From Methanoregula sp. (lineage in GTDB: Archaea > Halobacteriota > Methanomicrobia > Methanomicrobiales > Methanospirillaceae): a stretch of 10,518 nt of DNA. Positions 1 through 8,375 of this stretch are shown here, piece after piece; the stretch's first letter is position 1, and each line of letters begins with the position of its first letter. Below the pieces are notes generated by a model. That model made no database searches and was not told the origin of the DNA. It saw only the letters and a program-made list of their open reading frames with translations. The stretch lies in contig JAQWDG010000022.1 in assembly GCA_028705545.1 (NCBI GenBank), positions 4,918 through 15,435 on the forward strand. The letters run 5' to 3'. Position numbers and translations under genes: made by a program.

Positions 1-1115
1 GGGTCGGGTGTTGTGCCCGGGGGCTGGTCTGCGTAGGCCGGGACGATCCGTGCGGATTTGTTCACGATCTCGTCCGTTACCGGGTCGATTGTAAGGTCGA
101 TGTCCGCGAACGCTCTGCTGTAACTGTATGCCTGCGTTACGAGCACCGGGCGGTTGCCCGAATTATTGAGGTATGCATTCGTGAACTTGTGGGTGTGGGC
201 GGAGAGGACAACGTCAATATCCGGGTCGAGCGTGTTGACAATTCCCGTTATCCGGCCCGCTACCGTTGCATTGCTCCGGGTCGGGCCATCGTACGCGTCC
301 CCGCTGCCGCCTTCGTGGATGAGAACAACGATTGCGTGGACGCCCTGCGCCTGGATCTCCGGGATATACCGGTTGATTGCTTCGCTCTCGTTCTCAAACG
401 TGATCCCTTTCATATCTTCGGGATTGGAGACCGATGGCGTCTGGATGGTGTCGGCCCCGACAAACGCAATCTTTGTTCCTCCGGCATCGCGGATAACGTA
501 CGGGGTAAATATCGGAGTTTTATTTTCTGTCCAGACCACGTTTGCGCAGACATACGCTGCTTTCGACCCCGGGTAGGGATCGGCAAGGTGCGTGATGTTT
601 GTCGTGCCGTTGCCGCCGTAAATCCGGCGCATCATCTCGGGCACGCCCCGGTCGAACTCGTGGTTGCCCGGGGTTGCAATGAGGTTGCAGGAGACCGTGC
701 AGGCAGCGGCCGTCCCGCCGCAGCACCCTTCCGCGAACTGGTTGGTAAAAAGGATCGCGGGCTCGTCGAGCAGCAGGCCGGACTCCGGTGGCGATGCGCC
801 CGCAAGGTCCCCGGGAAATGCAATGAACATGGCACTATCTGGATTTTCGTTCTCCGCCGCACGGAGGTACGATGCGAGGACCGGGATACTGCCTGCCGGT
901 TCACCGGCAAGGCTCTGGCCGGCGGGCAATTGTCCGTGGAGGTCGTTAACCGCAAGGATCTTCACGTGGACCGGTCCCTGGGGTTCCGTGAACCGGACCG
1001 CGGGGTGCAGCACGAGAAGCGCTGCGATGAGGAGAATGATGCAGAGAACGATCCCGATTGCGATATACTGCCGCGGCGTAAGGTGCAGCCCGGTTTTTTG
1101 GCCCAACGGTTCCAT
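1..1115 (-). CDS. Membrane-anchored 5'-nucleotidase / metallophosphoesterase, C-terminus outside window
   Basis: 371 residues are visible and the frame stays open to the window edge. A hydrophobic segment (about residues 18-36) follows a short N-terminus and suggests a signal anchor placing the enzyme outside the cell. The calcineurin-like metallophosphoesterase motifs follow in the order expected of the UshA/5'-nucleotidase family: NDLHG (D58, H60), PGD (D103), GNHEFDRG (N151, H152), LIHEGG (H267) and AHTH (H307, H309). All expected metal ligands are present, so it should be active, releasing phosphate from nucleotides or a related phosphoester. The C-terminal substrate-recognition domain would lie beyond the edge. 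An unusual Cys cluster (C131, C132, C139, C143) precedes GNHE. The ATG start has no clear ribosome site; a T-rich stretch about 27 bases upstream could be a TATA box for a leaderless mRNA. Lon is upstream on the same strand. Family is secure, substrate is not. Confidence 0.92.
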   Translation of the reverse strand, partial: MEPLGQKTGLHLTPRQYIAIGIVLCIILLIAALLVLHPAVRFTEPQGPVHVKILAVNDLHGQLPAGQSLAGEPAGSIPVLASYLRAAENENPDSAMFIAFPGDLAGASPPESGLLLDEPAILFTNQFAEGCCGGTAAACTVSCNLIATPGNHEFDRGVPEMMRRIYGGNGTTNITHLADPYPGSKAAYVCANVVWTENKTPIFTPYVIRDAGGTKIAFVGADTIQTPSVSNPEDMKGITFENESEAINRYIPEIQAQGVHAIVVLIHEGGSGDAYDGPTRSNATVAGRITGIVNTLDPDIDVVLSAHTHKFTNAYLNNSGNRPVLVTQAYSYSRAFADIDLTIDPVTDEIVNKSARIVPAYADQPPGTTPD

Positions 1116-1170
1116 GAGGGTAACGGTTGCCGTACCGAAATAAAAACCCGGCAGGTCCGGGCCTGGCGGT

Positions 1171-1178
1171 AAAAAAAA
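1171..1178 (-). terminator. T8 tract downstream of lon
   Basis: Read on the minus strand this is a run of eight T starting 17 bases after the lon stop codon, the typical archaeal termination signal. It lies inside a longer inverted repeat: GCGGTAAA (1166-1173) against TTTACCGC (1206-1213), whose 32-base loop contains the lon stop. It probably separates lon transcription from the nucleotidase gene. Confidence 0.6.
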
Positions 1179-1195
1179 GTGGAGGAAATTTGTTT

Positions 1196-3601
<2,406 letters not shown>

Positions 3602-3602
3602 C

Positions 3603-3625
3603 GTTTAGTTTGTTTTTACCTAACC
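3603..3625. promoter_or_regulatory. Candidate operator upstream of lon
   Basis: Directly upstream of the lon start codon, the plus strand reads GTTTAG (3603-3608), an 11-base spacer, then CTAAC (3620-3624): an imperfect inverted repeat. GTTTAGTT resembles GGTTAGTT upstream of the neighbouring marR gene. A MarR dimer could bind both. This is inferred from resemblance only; the site is AT-rich and short. Confidence 0.3.
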
Positions 3626-3637
3626 ATTTGTCCCGGC

Positions 3638-3644
3638 AAAAAAA
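3638..3644 (-). terminator. T7 tract after the marR stop
   Basis: On the minus strand a run of seven T begins four bases after the marR stop codon. It may end a marR transcript before lon. A weak 4-bp CGGC/GCCG pairing flanks it. If read-through occurs, marR and lon would form an operon; the sequence alone does not decide. Confidence 0.5.
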
Positions 3645-3647
3645 TTT

Positions 3648-4067
3648 TCAGCCGATCTTTTCCAGGAGACCGATCAGGGTATCGATCTCTTCGTCGCTGA
3701 GCGTTTCCATGATCCTGTTAGTAAGGCGGTCCAGTGCTTCTTCCTCGGCCCTGGCGATCATTTCGCCTTTTTTGGTGAGGCAGATGTACTGGACCCTGCC
3801 ATCGTCGGAACATGGTCTGCGGTACACACAATCCATCCGGGAAAACCGGTTGACGAGTTCGGTGATCGTGGGTTTCGAGGTTCCCGTGATCTCGGCGAGC
3901 CGGGAGAAGGTCACGTCACGGTTTTGTTCGATGACCTGCAGGTACCGGATCTGTTTTACCGTCAGGTCCGAAAGGCCGCACTCCGAGAAGATCCCGCATG
4001 AGCACTGGTGTTTGAGTGCAAAGATACGGTCAAATGTCTCTTCGAGCTCTTCCTTTTGTCCTGTCAT
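3648..4067 (-). CDS. MarR-family transcriptional regulator, Cys-rich
   Basis: 139 residues, a normal MarR length. The winged helix-turn-helix is recognisable: SRLAEITGTSKPTITELVNR (55-74) as the HTH with its recognition helix, then DDGRVQYICLTKKG (88-101) as the beta wing. N- and C-terminal helices would form the dimer interface. It is unusually rich in Cys: C22, C24 and C30 in QCSCGIFSEC near the dimerisation region, and C80, C86 and C96 around the HTH and wing. That suggests thiol redox or metal sensing (inference). It lies head-to-head with a DJ-1/PfpI gene (147 bases between starts) and upstream of lon; MarR regulators commonly repress themselves and a divergent neighbour. The ATG start lacks a ribosome site, fitting a very short leader behind the TATA box at 4101-4108. 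Confidence 0.93.
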   Translation of the reverse strand: MTGQKEELEETFDRIFALKHQCSCGIFSECGLSDLTVKQIRYLQVIEQNRDVTFSRLAEITGTSKPTITELVNRFSRMDCVYRRPCSDDGRVQYICLTKKGEMIARAEEEALDRLTNRIMETLSDEEIDTLIGLLEKIG

Positions 4068-4079
4068 GGATCGTTCTTT

Positions 4080-4108
4080 GGTTAGTTAGGGTTTGCCGAA
4101 TTATAAAT
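4080..4108 (-). promoter_or_regulatory. marR promoter with candidate operator
   Basis: Read on the minus strand, TTTATAAT (4101-4108) is a good archaeal TATA box, predicting transcription start near 4076-4080 and a leader of about 10 bases. Between box and predicted start lies GGTTAGTTAGGG (plus strand, 4080-4091), containing a tandem GTTAG. A repressor bound there would block polymerase, so it is a plausible autoregulatory site. Its resemblance to the sequence at the lon start supports a shared regulator, weakly. Confidence 0.45.
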
Positions 4109-4165
4109 GTTGGGATGGCGGCCTGAAATGTTCCACAAAAACCGGAGATCCCACCAATGCCCGGG

Positions 4166-4207
4166 AAATTATTTTGGCATACCGTGATCCATTCTTTCCC
4201 GGAGGGG
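4166..4207 (+). promoter_or_regulatory. Promoter and ribosome-binding site of the DJ-1/PfpI gene
   Basis: AAATTATTTT (4166-4175) is a candidate TATA box giving a start near 4197. GGAGGGG (4201-4207) is a strong Shine-Dalgarno site seven bases before the ATG at 4215 and fixes that start. The strong site contrasts with marR and lon, which lack one. Confidence 0.5.
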
Positions 4208-4214
4208 AAAGAGT

Positions 4215-4826
4215 ATGGAAAAGAACGTGTACCTGTTTGCCTGCAACGAACTCGCCGACTGGGAGCCGGCCCTTGCAATCGCCATGATTTCGGACCGCTA
4301 CAACGAGATCCCGCGGAAGCATGCCTTCCACATGGTGACATTTGGCCTTTCTAAGGATCCGGTGACGACGTTTGGCGGCCTCGCCATACTTCCTGATACG
4401 ACCGTCGATGCCGTGGACCCGGACACCGCGGCGATGGTGATCCTGCCGGGTTCGTCCATTTACGAGAAGAACGATCCCGTAGCACTCGTCCCGCTGGTCC
4501 GGGCGTGCATTGAAAAGAAGATTCCGGTCGCTGCCATCTGCGGGGGCACGCTCTTTTTAGCCCGTCACGGTTTTCTCGATACCGTCCGGCACACCTCCGC
4601 CGGCCCGGGCTGGCTTGCGGCCCATGCCCCGGCCTACCGGGGAAAAGAGCGGTACGTGCAAAGCCCGTGCGTTGCGGACAATGGGATCATCACCGCAAAC
4701 CCGCTCGGGTTTGTCGAATTCGCGTACGAGATCTTAAAAACCCTCGATGTGTACGAGCCGGCATTTTTAGAGTTCTGGGTCGCTGTGGTAAAGAAAGGGT
4801 ACCTGGACGCGGACAGCATGGGGTAA
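4215..4826 (+). CDS. DJ-1/PfpI-family protein (class I glutamine amidotransferase-like fold)
   Basis: 203 residues, single domain, cytosolic. Landmarks: beta strand VYLFAC, then NELADWEPALA with E17 at the position of the conserved acidic residue that activates the nucleophile; MVILPGSS (74-81); and the nucleophile elbow VAAICGGTLFLA (105-116) with C109. The residue after the cysteine is Gly, not the His of PfpI-type proteases; H126 in TVRHTS may be functional instead. DJ-1-superfamily proteins include stress chaperones, glyoxalases or deglycases, proteases and isocyanide hydratases, so the reaction cannot be assigned. Divergence from a Cys-rich MarR regulator and closeness to lon favour a role in oxidative or carbonyl stress (inference). 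Its 3' end converges on a Cache lipoprotein gene, 33 bases apart. Confidence 0.9.
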   Translation: MEKNVYLFACNELADWEPALAIAMISDRYNEIPRKHAFHMVTFGLSKDPVTTFGGLAILPDTTVDAVDPDTAAMVILPGSSIYEKNDPVALVPLVRACIEKKIPVAAICGGTLFLARHGFLDTVRHTSAGPGWLAAHAPAYRGKERYVQSPCVADNGIITANPLGFVEFAYEILKTLDVYEPAFLEFWVAVVKKGYLDADSMG

Positions 4827-4847
4827 ATAATGTGTGTCTTTTAAATC

Positions 4848-4870
4848 GTCCGGCCGGTTTCAGGCCGGAC
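4848..4870. repeat. Perfect 8-bp inverted repeat enclosing the Cache-gene stop codon
   Basis: GTCCGGCC (4848-4855) and GGCCGGAC (4863-4870) pair perfectly around a 7-base loop that contains the stop codon (4860-4862) of the minus-strand gene. It lies between two convergent genes and could act as a two-way terminator or 3'-end stabiliser. No T tract follows directly on the plus strand; on the minus strand a TTTAAAA stretch follows. Confidence 0.6.
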
Positions 4871-5402
4871 CTTCGTACATACCGGAGCCGAGCCACCAGG
4901 AGTCCCCGGCTTTTTCCACGTAGCCCAGTTTCTTTTCAACCGTCCGGTTATGGGCCGGGTTGATGTAATAAAACTCCACAAAACCGGAGCCGTTCTCTGC
5001 CGCATCACGCAGATCCTTTATGAAATAATTCCCGTGCGCATCGGTCTCGTTTATCCGGTTCACACCGATCTTTTCCGGGTTGAACGGGTGGGCGATGGTC
5101 GTCCCGTTAAAATCGTATGCGTAGATGTAGAGTTCGCCCCGGACAAACGAGCCGTTGGGCCGGTTGAACTCGGCAAGAGCGGCATCTTTCCCGTTTGCAT
5201 CTGCGTACGCGACGGCCTCTTTGACAAACGCGACAAGGGTCTCGTTCGTGGTCAGGTCCTGCGGCATTGCCGGTGAAGGTGTTACGGACAGTGTCCCGGA
5301 CGGTGCCGCAACAGCGGAGCCGGTTCCCTGGGTACAGCCGGTTACAGCGATGAGAAAGACAAGAAGGAGGGCAATCGTAAGGCATAGCGATCGAGTCATC
5401 AT
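4860..5402 (-). CDS. Extracellular Cache-domain lipoprotein
   Basis: 180 residues. An N-terminal signal (Arg 4, hydrophobic stretch 8-20) ends in AVTGC, a lipobox-like motif, so C23 is the likely lipid-modified first residue. A Ser/Pro/Thr-rich tether (about 24-50) leads to a single Cache domain (about 52-178): predicted helix VAFVKEAVAYADANGKDAAL, then LYIYAYDFNGTTIAHPFNPE, the N-x-x-D-x-x-G-x-x-F-I-K pattern around 115-129, and WWLGSGMYEG at the end. Cache domains bind small ligands outside the cell and are usually the sensing part of chemoreceptors or kinases. Here there is no second membrane helix and no signalling domain, so it must act alone or through a partner. It diverges from the EEP-fold enzyme gene. 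Two ATG codons in tandem open the frame (5402 and 5399); there is no ribosome site. Confidence 0.87.
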   Translation of the reverse strand: MMTRSLCLTIALLLVFLIAVTGCTQGTGSAVAAPSGTLSVTPSPAMPQDLTTNETLVAFVKEAVAYADANGKDAALAEFNRPNGSFVRGELYIYAYDFNGTTIAHPFNPEKIGVNRINETDAHGNYFIKDLRDAAENGSGFVEFYYINPAHNRTVEKKLGYVEKAGDSWWLGSGMYEGPA

Positions 5403-5553
5403 AAAAAACCGGTCATATCTTTGCCGGTATCGGGAATAATGGTAGGCATCTGTGCGTTGCAGGCCTGAGAATTATCGCAGCAGTAATTTATTTAAATACA
5501 AATATACATTTATTCCAGCTTGTCACCAATCCGACAGGCAGGAGACGGCAACA
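5403..5553. promoter_or_regulatory. Divergent promoter region between the Cache lipoprotein and the EEP enzyme
   Basis: This 151-base gap holds outward promoters. For the plus-strand gene, an AT-rich block TTTAAATACAAATATA (5491-5506) offers TATA boxes, and GGAG (5541-5544) is its ribosome site. For the minus-strand gene, ATTATT on that strand (about 5434-5439) may be a TATA box with a very short leader. ACCGG (5408-5412) and CCGGT (5424-5428) form a weak 5-bp inverted repeat near the Cache start. Nothing else was seen here. Confidence 0.45.
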
Positions 5554-6465
5554 ATGAAATTCAGGCTGGGTACCTTCAACACGGAAAACCTGTTCCTGCG
5601 GTACAAATTCAATAAAAATGTCGACCCGCAGAAGTTCGAGGACGGGAACGGGCGGATTACCGATATGGGCGCAAAGATTGCATTCGATGAGATCGCAGAA
5701 CAGCAGAGGAAAAATACGGCACAGGTGATCCTCGCACACGACCCCGATACAGTCTGCCTGCAGGAGATCGAGAACATGGAGACCCTCAGGCAGTTCAACA
5801 GGGATTACCTCAGGGGAAAGTTCCGTTACGCAATGCTCGTTGACGGGAACGACCCGCGGCAGATCGATGTCGGTATCCTGAGCAAATACGAAATTGCCGG
5901 TGTCAGGACCCATATGTTCGACAAGGACAAAACCGGTGTCATCTTCTCGCGGGACTGCCTTGAAGCGGCCCTGCTCAAAAATAATGGCGATGTGTTGCTC
6001 ACGCTCTTTGCCAACCACCTCAAGTCAAAAGCGATGGGTACTGCAAAAGCCACCGGTGCAAAGAGGCAGCGGCAGGCAGAACGGGTAGCGGCAATCATTA
6101 ACGAGCGCTATGGCAGTGAAGCAAAAAAGGCGCGTTTTGTCGTTGCCGGGGATTTCAACGATGCGCCGGACTCCCCGTATCTCAGTCCGCTGCTCGGCAA
6201 ACCGTGGGCGGAGAACGTGGTCGAAAGACTGCCTGAAGAGGAACGGTGGACGTATTCGCTGAGCAAAAACAAAAAAGAACAGATCGATTACCTGCTCCTT
6301 TCAAAGGAACTCGCTGCGGAGAACCGCGACGCGCTGCCGGTCATTGAACGGCGGGGGCTCCGCGACAAGGTAAAAGCCTACACCGGCCCGCGTTTTGCCG
6401 GGATCGGGCCGGACGGCACCGAGGCTTCCGATCACTGCGCCGTGTTCATCGAGCTGGACCTTTAA
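5554..6465 (+). CDS. Endonuclease/exonuclease/phosphatase (EEP) superfamily enzyme
   Basis: 303 residues from the ATG at 5554, chosen because GGAG lies nine bases upstream and the fold begins immediately after it; an upstream in-frame ATG at 5452 would add 34 unlikely residues across the promoter. The EEP metal-dependent phosphodiesterase motifs are complete: GTFNTENLF (N9), VCLQEIENM (E71), QIDVGILS (D105), FANHLKSK (N154, H155), VVAGDFND (D200, N202), QIDYLLLS (D245) and the C-terminal SDHCAVF (D293, H294). This is the DNase I / exonuclease III fold, hydrolysing phosphodiester bonds with Mg2+. There is no signal peptide, so a cytosolic nuclease or phosphodiesterase acting on nucleic acid or a small substrate is expected; the substrate is unknown. 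The gene stands alone, with its own promoter and terminator. Confidence 0.92.
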   Translation: MKFRLGTFNTENLFLRYKFNKNVDPQKFEDGNGRITDMGAKIAFDEIAEQQRKNTAQVILAHDPDTVCLQEIENMETLRQFNRDYLRGKFRYAMLVDGNDPRQIDVGILSKYEIAGVRTHMFDKDKTGVIFSRDCLEAALLKNNGDVLLTLFANHLKSKAMGTAKATGAKRQRQAERVAAIINERYGSEAKKARFVVAGDFNDAPDSPYLSPLLGKPWAENVVERLPEEERWTYSLSKNKKEQIDYLLLSKELAAENRDALPVIERRGLRDKVKAYTGPRFAGIGPDGTEASDHCAVFIELDL

Positions 6466-6475
6466 CATTCCGTAC

Positions 6476-6482
6476 TTTTTTT
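6476..6482 (+). terminator. T7 tract after the EEP gene
   Basis: Seven T begin 10 bases after the stop codon, a typical archaeal terminator for the plus-strand gene. It lies in the 60-base gap between convergent genes. Confidence 0.6.
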
Positions 6483-6496
6483 GTGTCGGCCGTACT

Positions 6497-6541
6497 GCTG
6501 CGTTGTGCGCAGCCCTCCCTGCGGCTCACACGTCCGGCAGG
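6497..6541 (-). terminator. Two hairpins at the end of the transglutaminase-like gene
   Basis: GCTGCG (6497-6502) and CGCAGC (6508-6513) form a perfect 6-bp stem with a 5-base loop, 13 bases beyond the minus-strand stop codon. A second stem, CCTGCGG (6518-6524) with CC-G-GCAGG (6534-6541, one bulged G), has the stop codon (6526-6528) in its 9-base loop. No T tract follows on the minus strand, so a terminator role is only possible. Confidence 0.4.
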
Positions 6542-7110
6542 TTCTTTCGCACGTCAAGGTAGTCGGTATATTTCGTGAGCACGTCCACGACCGCCGGCAG
6601 CGGGTCGGAGAAGATCCCGGTAAGATCTTCCTCGCCCGGTGCTTTGGGGATAAACGCGAGGCATTCGTCCGGCGGCGTAAACTCCGCGTGCACGTCTGCC
6701 CGGTTGCCCCGGGCATCGGCCCGGTACCAGCCGTACTTGTCAAGCCAGACTGCGTTGAGCCCGTGGAGGTAGAACGCCGGTCCGACCGTACCGTGGTTTG
6801 CGAGACGCTGGTAACAGAGCCCGGCCGGGATACCGTTTGCCCGGAGCAGTGCGGCAAGGAGATGGCTTTTTGCAAAACAGTAACCGGTGGTGTGTTCGAG
6901 CACCTGCGATGCGGAGAGGGTCACCGGGTTTGCCTGGTGGTCCCAGCTGTGCCGGATTTCGTCGCGGACAAACGTGTAACAGTTCCGTGCAATTGCCACA
7001 TCGCCATCGCAGCCGGTGGCAAGTTCCCGGGCTTTTTCCTGTACTGCCGGGTTGTCGCAGTCGATCACCGGTGTTGCCCGGAGAAATTCTAAAAGGCCGG
7101 AATGTTTCAT
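6526..7110 (-). CDS. Transglutaminase-like superfamily protein
   Basis: 194 residues from the ATG at 7110; a TTG two codons earlier is possible but less likely. The transglutaminase-like (papain-fold) triad is recognisable: C78 in HTTGYCFAKSHLLAALLR, H116 in FYLHGLNAVW and D132 in WYRADARGN, with the aromatic residues typical of the family around them. Such proteins cleave or form amide bonds; most prokaryotic members act as cysteine peptidases or have unknown substrates. No signal peptide or membrane segment, so cytosolic. It lies 48 bases downstream of the AN1-CAP gene on the same strand, with a T5 run between, so co-transcription is possible but unproven. The 5' side lacks a clear ribosome site. 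Confidence 0.87.
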   Translation of the reverse strand: MKHSGLLEFLRATPVIDCDNPAVQEKARELATGCDGDVAIARNCYTFVRDEIRHSWDHQANPVTLSASQVLEHTTGYCFAKSHLLAALLRANGIPAGLCYQRLANHGTVGPAFYLHGLNAVWLDKYGWYRADARGNRADVHAEFTPPDECLAFIPKAPGEEDLTGIFSDPLPAVVDVLTKYTDYLDVRKNLPDV

Positions 7111-7137
7111 ATACAAATTCCATTGGGCCGGGAAGGT

Positions 7138-7142
7138 AAAAA
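7138..7142 (-). terminator. T5 run between the AN1-CAP and transglutaminase-like genes
   Basis: Five T on the minus strand, about 17 bases after the AN1-CAP stop. It may be a weak terminator. It also sits 28-32 bases upstream of the next ATG, so it could instead be part of that gene's TATA region; the two readings cannot be separated here. Confidence 0.3.
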
Positions 7143-7158
7143 GCGAAAGGGCCGGGGA

Positions 7159-8289
7159 TTAGCAGAAGTTCTCGGTGATGTAGACCTTGTCGTCCGAAGC
7201 AATCGCGATCCCGATCCCTTCGCGGTCGTAGGTAGCGGTGAGGATATTTTTCCGGTGTCCCGCGCTGTTCATCCAGCTGGTGACCGATGACCGTGCGAGG
7301 TCTTCGGGCGAGGTCCAGTCATAGGTATACACGCCGTTTGTCTCTGTTGCCGAGGAGTAGAGGTTGTTCTGGAGGAGGTTTTCCGCGATGCCGATCGTGT
7401 AATAGGTGCCATAGTCCTTTTTGCAGGTGTACCCGGCAGCGTTTCCCCGGTCTGCCGGGGTCTGGCCGACAAGGTTGACGTGCGCGAAATAATTGTTGAG
7501 CGCCATGTCGTTGCTGTGGGAGAGCGCGATTGCCGCAAGCGCGGAATCGTATGCGAGAGGGGAGAGACCGTACGACTGCCGCTCGGCATTGATCAGTTCG
7601 TGGATCCGGCCTGCGAGTTCAGTCGTGGAGATCGTGTACGGGTCATCGGAGATTTTGCCCGGGACGGGAGTGATAGAGGGTGACGGGATGGGTGTTGCCA
7701 AGACTCCTGAAACAGAGACCGTTGAGGAAGTAACCGCGACCGTAACGGTTTTTCCGGTCCCCGTAGTCTGCGTGACAATTACCGCCCGGCCGGTGTTTGG
7801 CCGGGTCTTTGTCGTAGTCGCGGTGGGTGTCGGCGAGGGAGTTGCCGTGGTCGTTGTCGCTGCGACCGTTGTTGTCGCAGGAACGGTTGTTTCCGTTGTT
7901 GCCGGTGCCGTTACGGCCGGTGTGGCGTTTCCGTTGCCGGCCGCACCATTTTCCGCGGGCTGGATGCATCCCCCGGCAAGGACAAACGCGATCACAATAA
8001 TCAGGAGGACGACCGCGATCGCTGCGGCGATCTTCAGGTACGGTACGGGCCGGTGCAAAGGCCGGGCGGTTTTGTTCCCCGATGCCGCTGTGTATCCCCC
8101 GCCGTACGCGCTTGCACCCCCGCTGCCGTACCGGATGCCGACCCCCGGGGCCGGGGTCTTTTTCCACTCGGCAAGGCCGGGGCATGCGTGGTTCGGGGGC
8201 AGCCGGTGTTCGTCGCAGAAGTTTCCCCCGCAGTACTGGCAGTGGAAGGGCAGCGAGACATTTTTCCCGCAGGTGTCGCATCGGGGCAT
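7159..8289 (-). CDS. AN1 zinc finger - internal lipoprotein-type signal - CAP domain protein
   Basis: 376 residues. Residues 4-36 form a complete AN1 zinc finger: C4, C7, C17, C20, C25, H28, H34, C36. A Gly/Ala-rich linker follows, then positively charged R80/K86, a hydrophobic run (88-105) and LAGGC (104-108), which looks like a lipoprotein signal and lipobox although it lies 85 residues into the protein. Beyond it, a Thr/Pro/Ser-rich stalk (about 118-212) leads to a CAP/SCP domain (about 222-376) with the family marks LSHSNDMALNNYFAH (H258, H270), IAEN (E303), MNSAGHRKNIL (H345) and YITENFC. The AN1 finger should be cytosolic and the CAP domain external. AN1 fingers often mediate protein contacts; the role of prokaryotic CAP domains is poorly known. 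The gene lies downstream of the pilin-like gene. ATG start; SD weak (GGGGGAG 15 bases upstream); CATTATGC (8317-8324, minus) may be its TATA box. Confidence 0.9.
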   Translation of the reverse strand: MPRCDTCGKNVSLPFHCQYCGGNFCDEHRLPPNHACPGLAEWKKTPAPGVGIRYGSGGASAYGGGYTAASGNKTARPLHRPVPYLKIAAAIAVVLLIIVIAFVLAGGCIQPAENGAAGNGNATPAVTAPATTETTVPATTTVAATTTTATPSPTPTATTTKTRPNTGRAVIVTQTTGTGKTVTVAVTSSTVSVSGVLATPIPSPSITPVPGKISDDPYTISTTELAGRIHELINAERQSYGLSPLAYDSALAAIALSHSNDMALNNYFAHVNLVGQTPADRGNAAGYTCKKDYGTYYTIGIAENLLQNNLYSSATETNGVYTYDWTSPEDLARSSVTSWMNSAGHRKNILTATYDREGIGIAIASDDKVYITENFC

Positions 8290-8290
8290 G

Positions 8291-8301
8291 TCACTCAGTG
8301 A
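8291..8301. repeat. 11-bp palindrome at the AN1-CAP start
   Basis: TCACT-C-AGTGA is a perfect odd palindrome one base upstream of the AN1-CAP ATG, near the transcription start expected from the TATA-like CATTATGC. On the minus strand it supplies a GTGA next to the start codon. It could be an operator or chance. Confidence 0.3.
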
Positions 8302-8351
8302 ATCTCCCCCGACACAGCATAATGTCTCCGGTCACAAGGACCGGCTGCCGG

Positions 8352-8375
8352 CATTTCGGGGTTTTATCCGAAATG
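8352..8375. repeat. Perfect 8-bp inverted repeat enclosing the pilin stop codon
   Basis: CATTTCGG (8352-8359) and CCGAAATG (8368-8375) pair perfectly around an 8-base loop containing the TAA stop (8364-8366, minus) of the pilin-like gene. No T tract follows, so it is not an ordinary terminator; it may protect or define the mRNA 3' end. Confidence 0.6.

Noticed and set aside
189..1172. Long plus-strand open frame opposite the nucleotidase gene
   Set aside because: The minus strand carries a complete set of metallophosphoesterase motifs; the opposite frame is Arg/Asp/Val-rich with no domain and is a by-product of GC-rich codon use.
5408..5428. ACCGG/CCGGT inverted repeat near the Cache gene start
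   Set aside because: Only 5 bp and built on the self-complementary CCGG that is common in this GC-rich sequence.
5452..5553. Upstream in-frame ATG for the EEP enzyme
   Set aside because: It would translate through the TATA region; the ATG at 5554 has a ribosome site and starts right at the fold.
7830..7920. Repetitive-looking GTTGTNGC stretch in the AN1-CAP gene
   Set aside because: It encodes the Thr/Ala/Val low-complexity stalk, with no regular repeat unit; not a tandem repeat or CRISPR.
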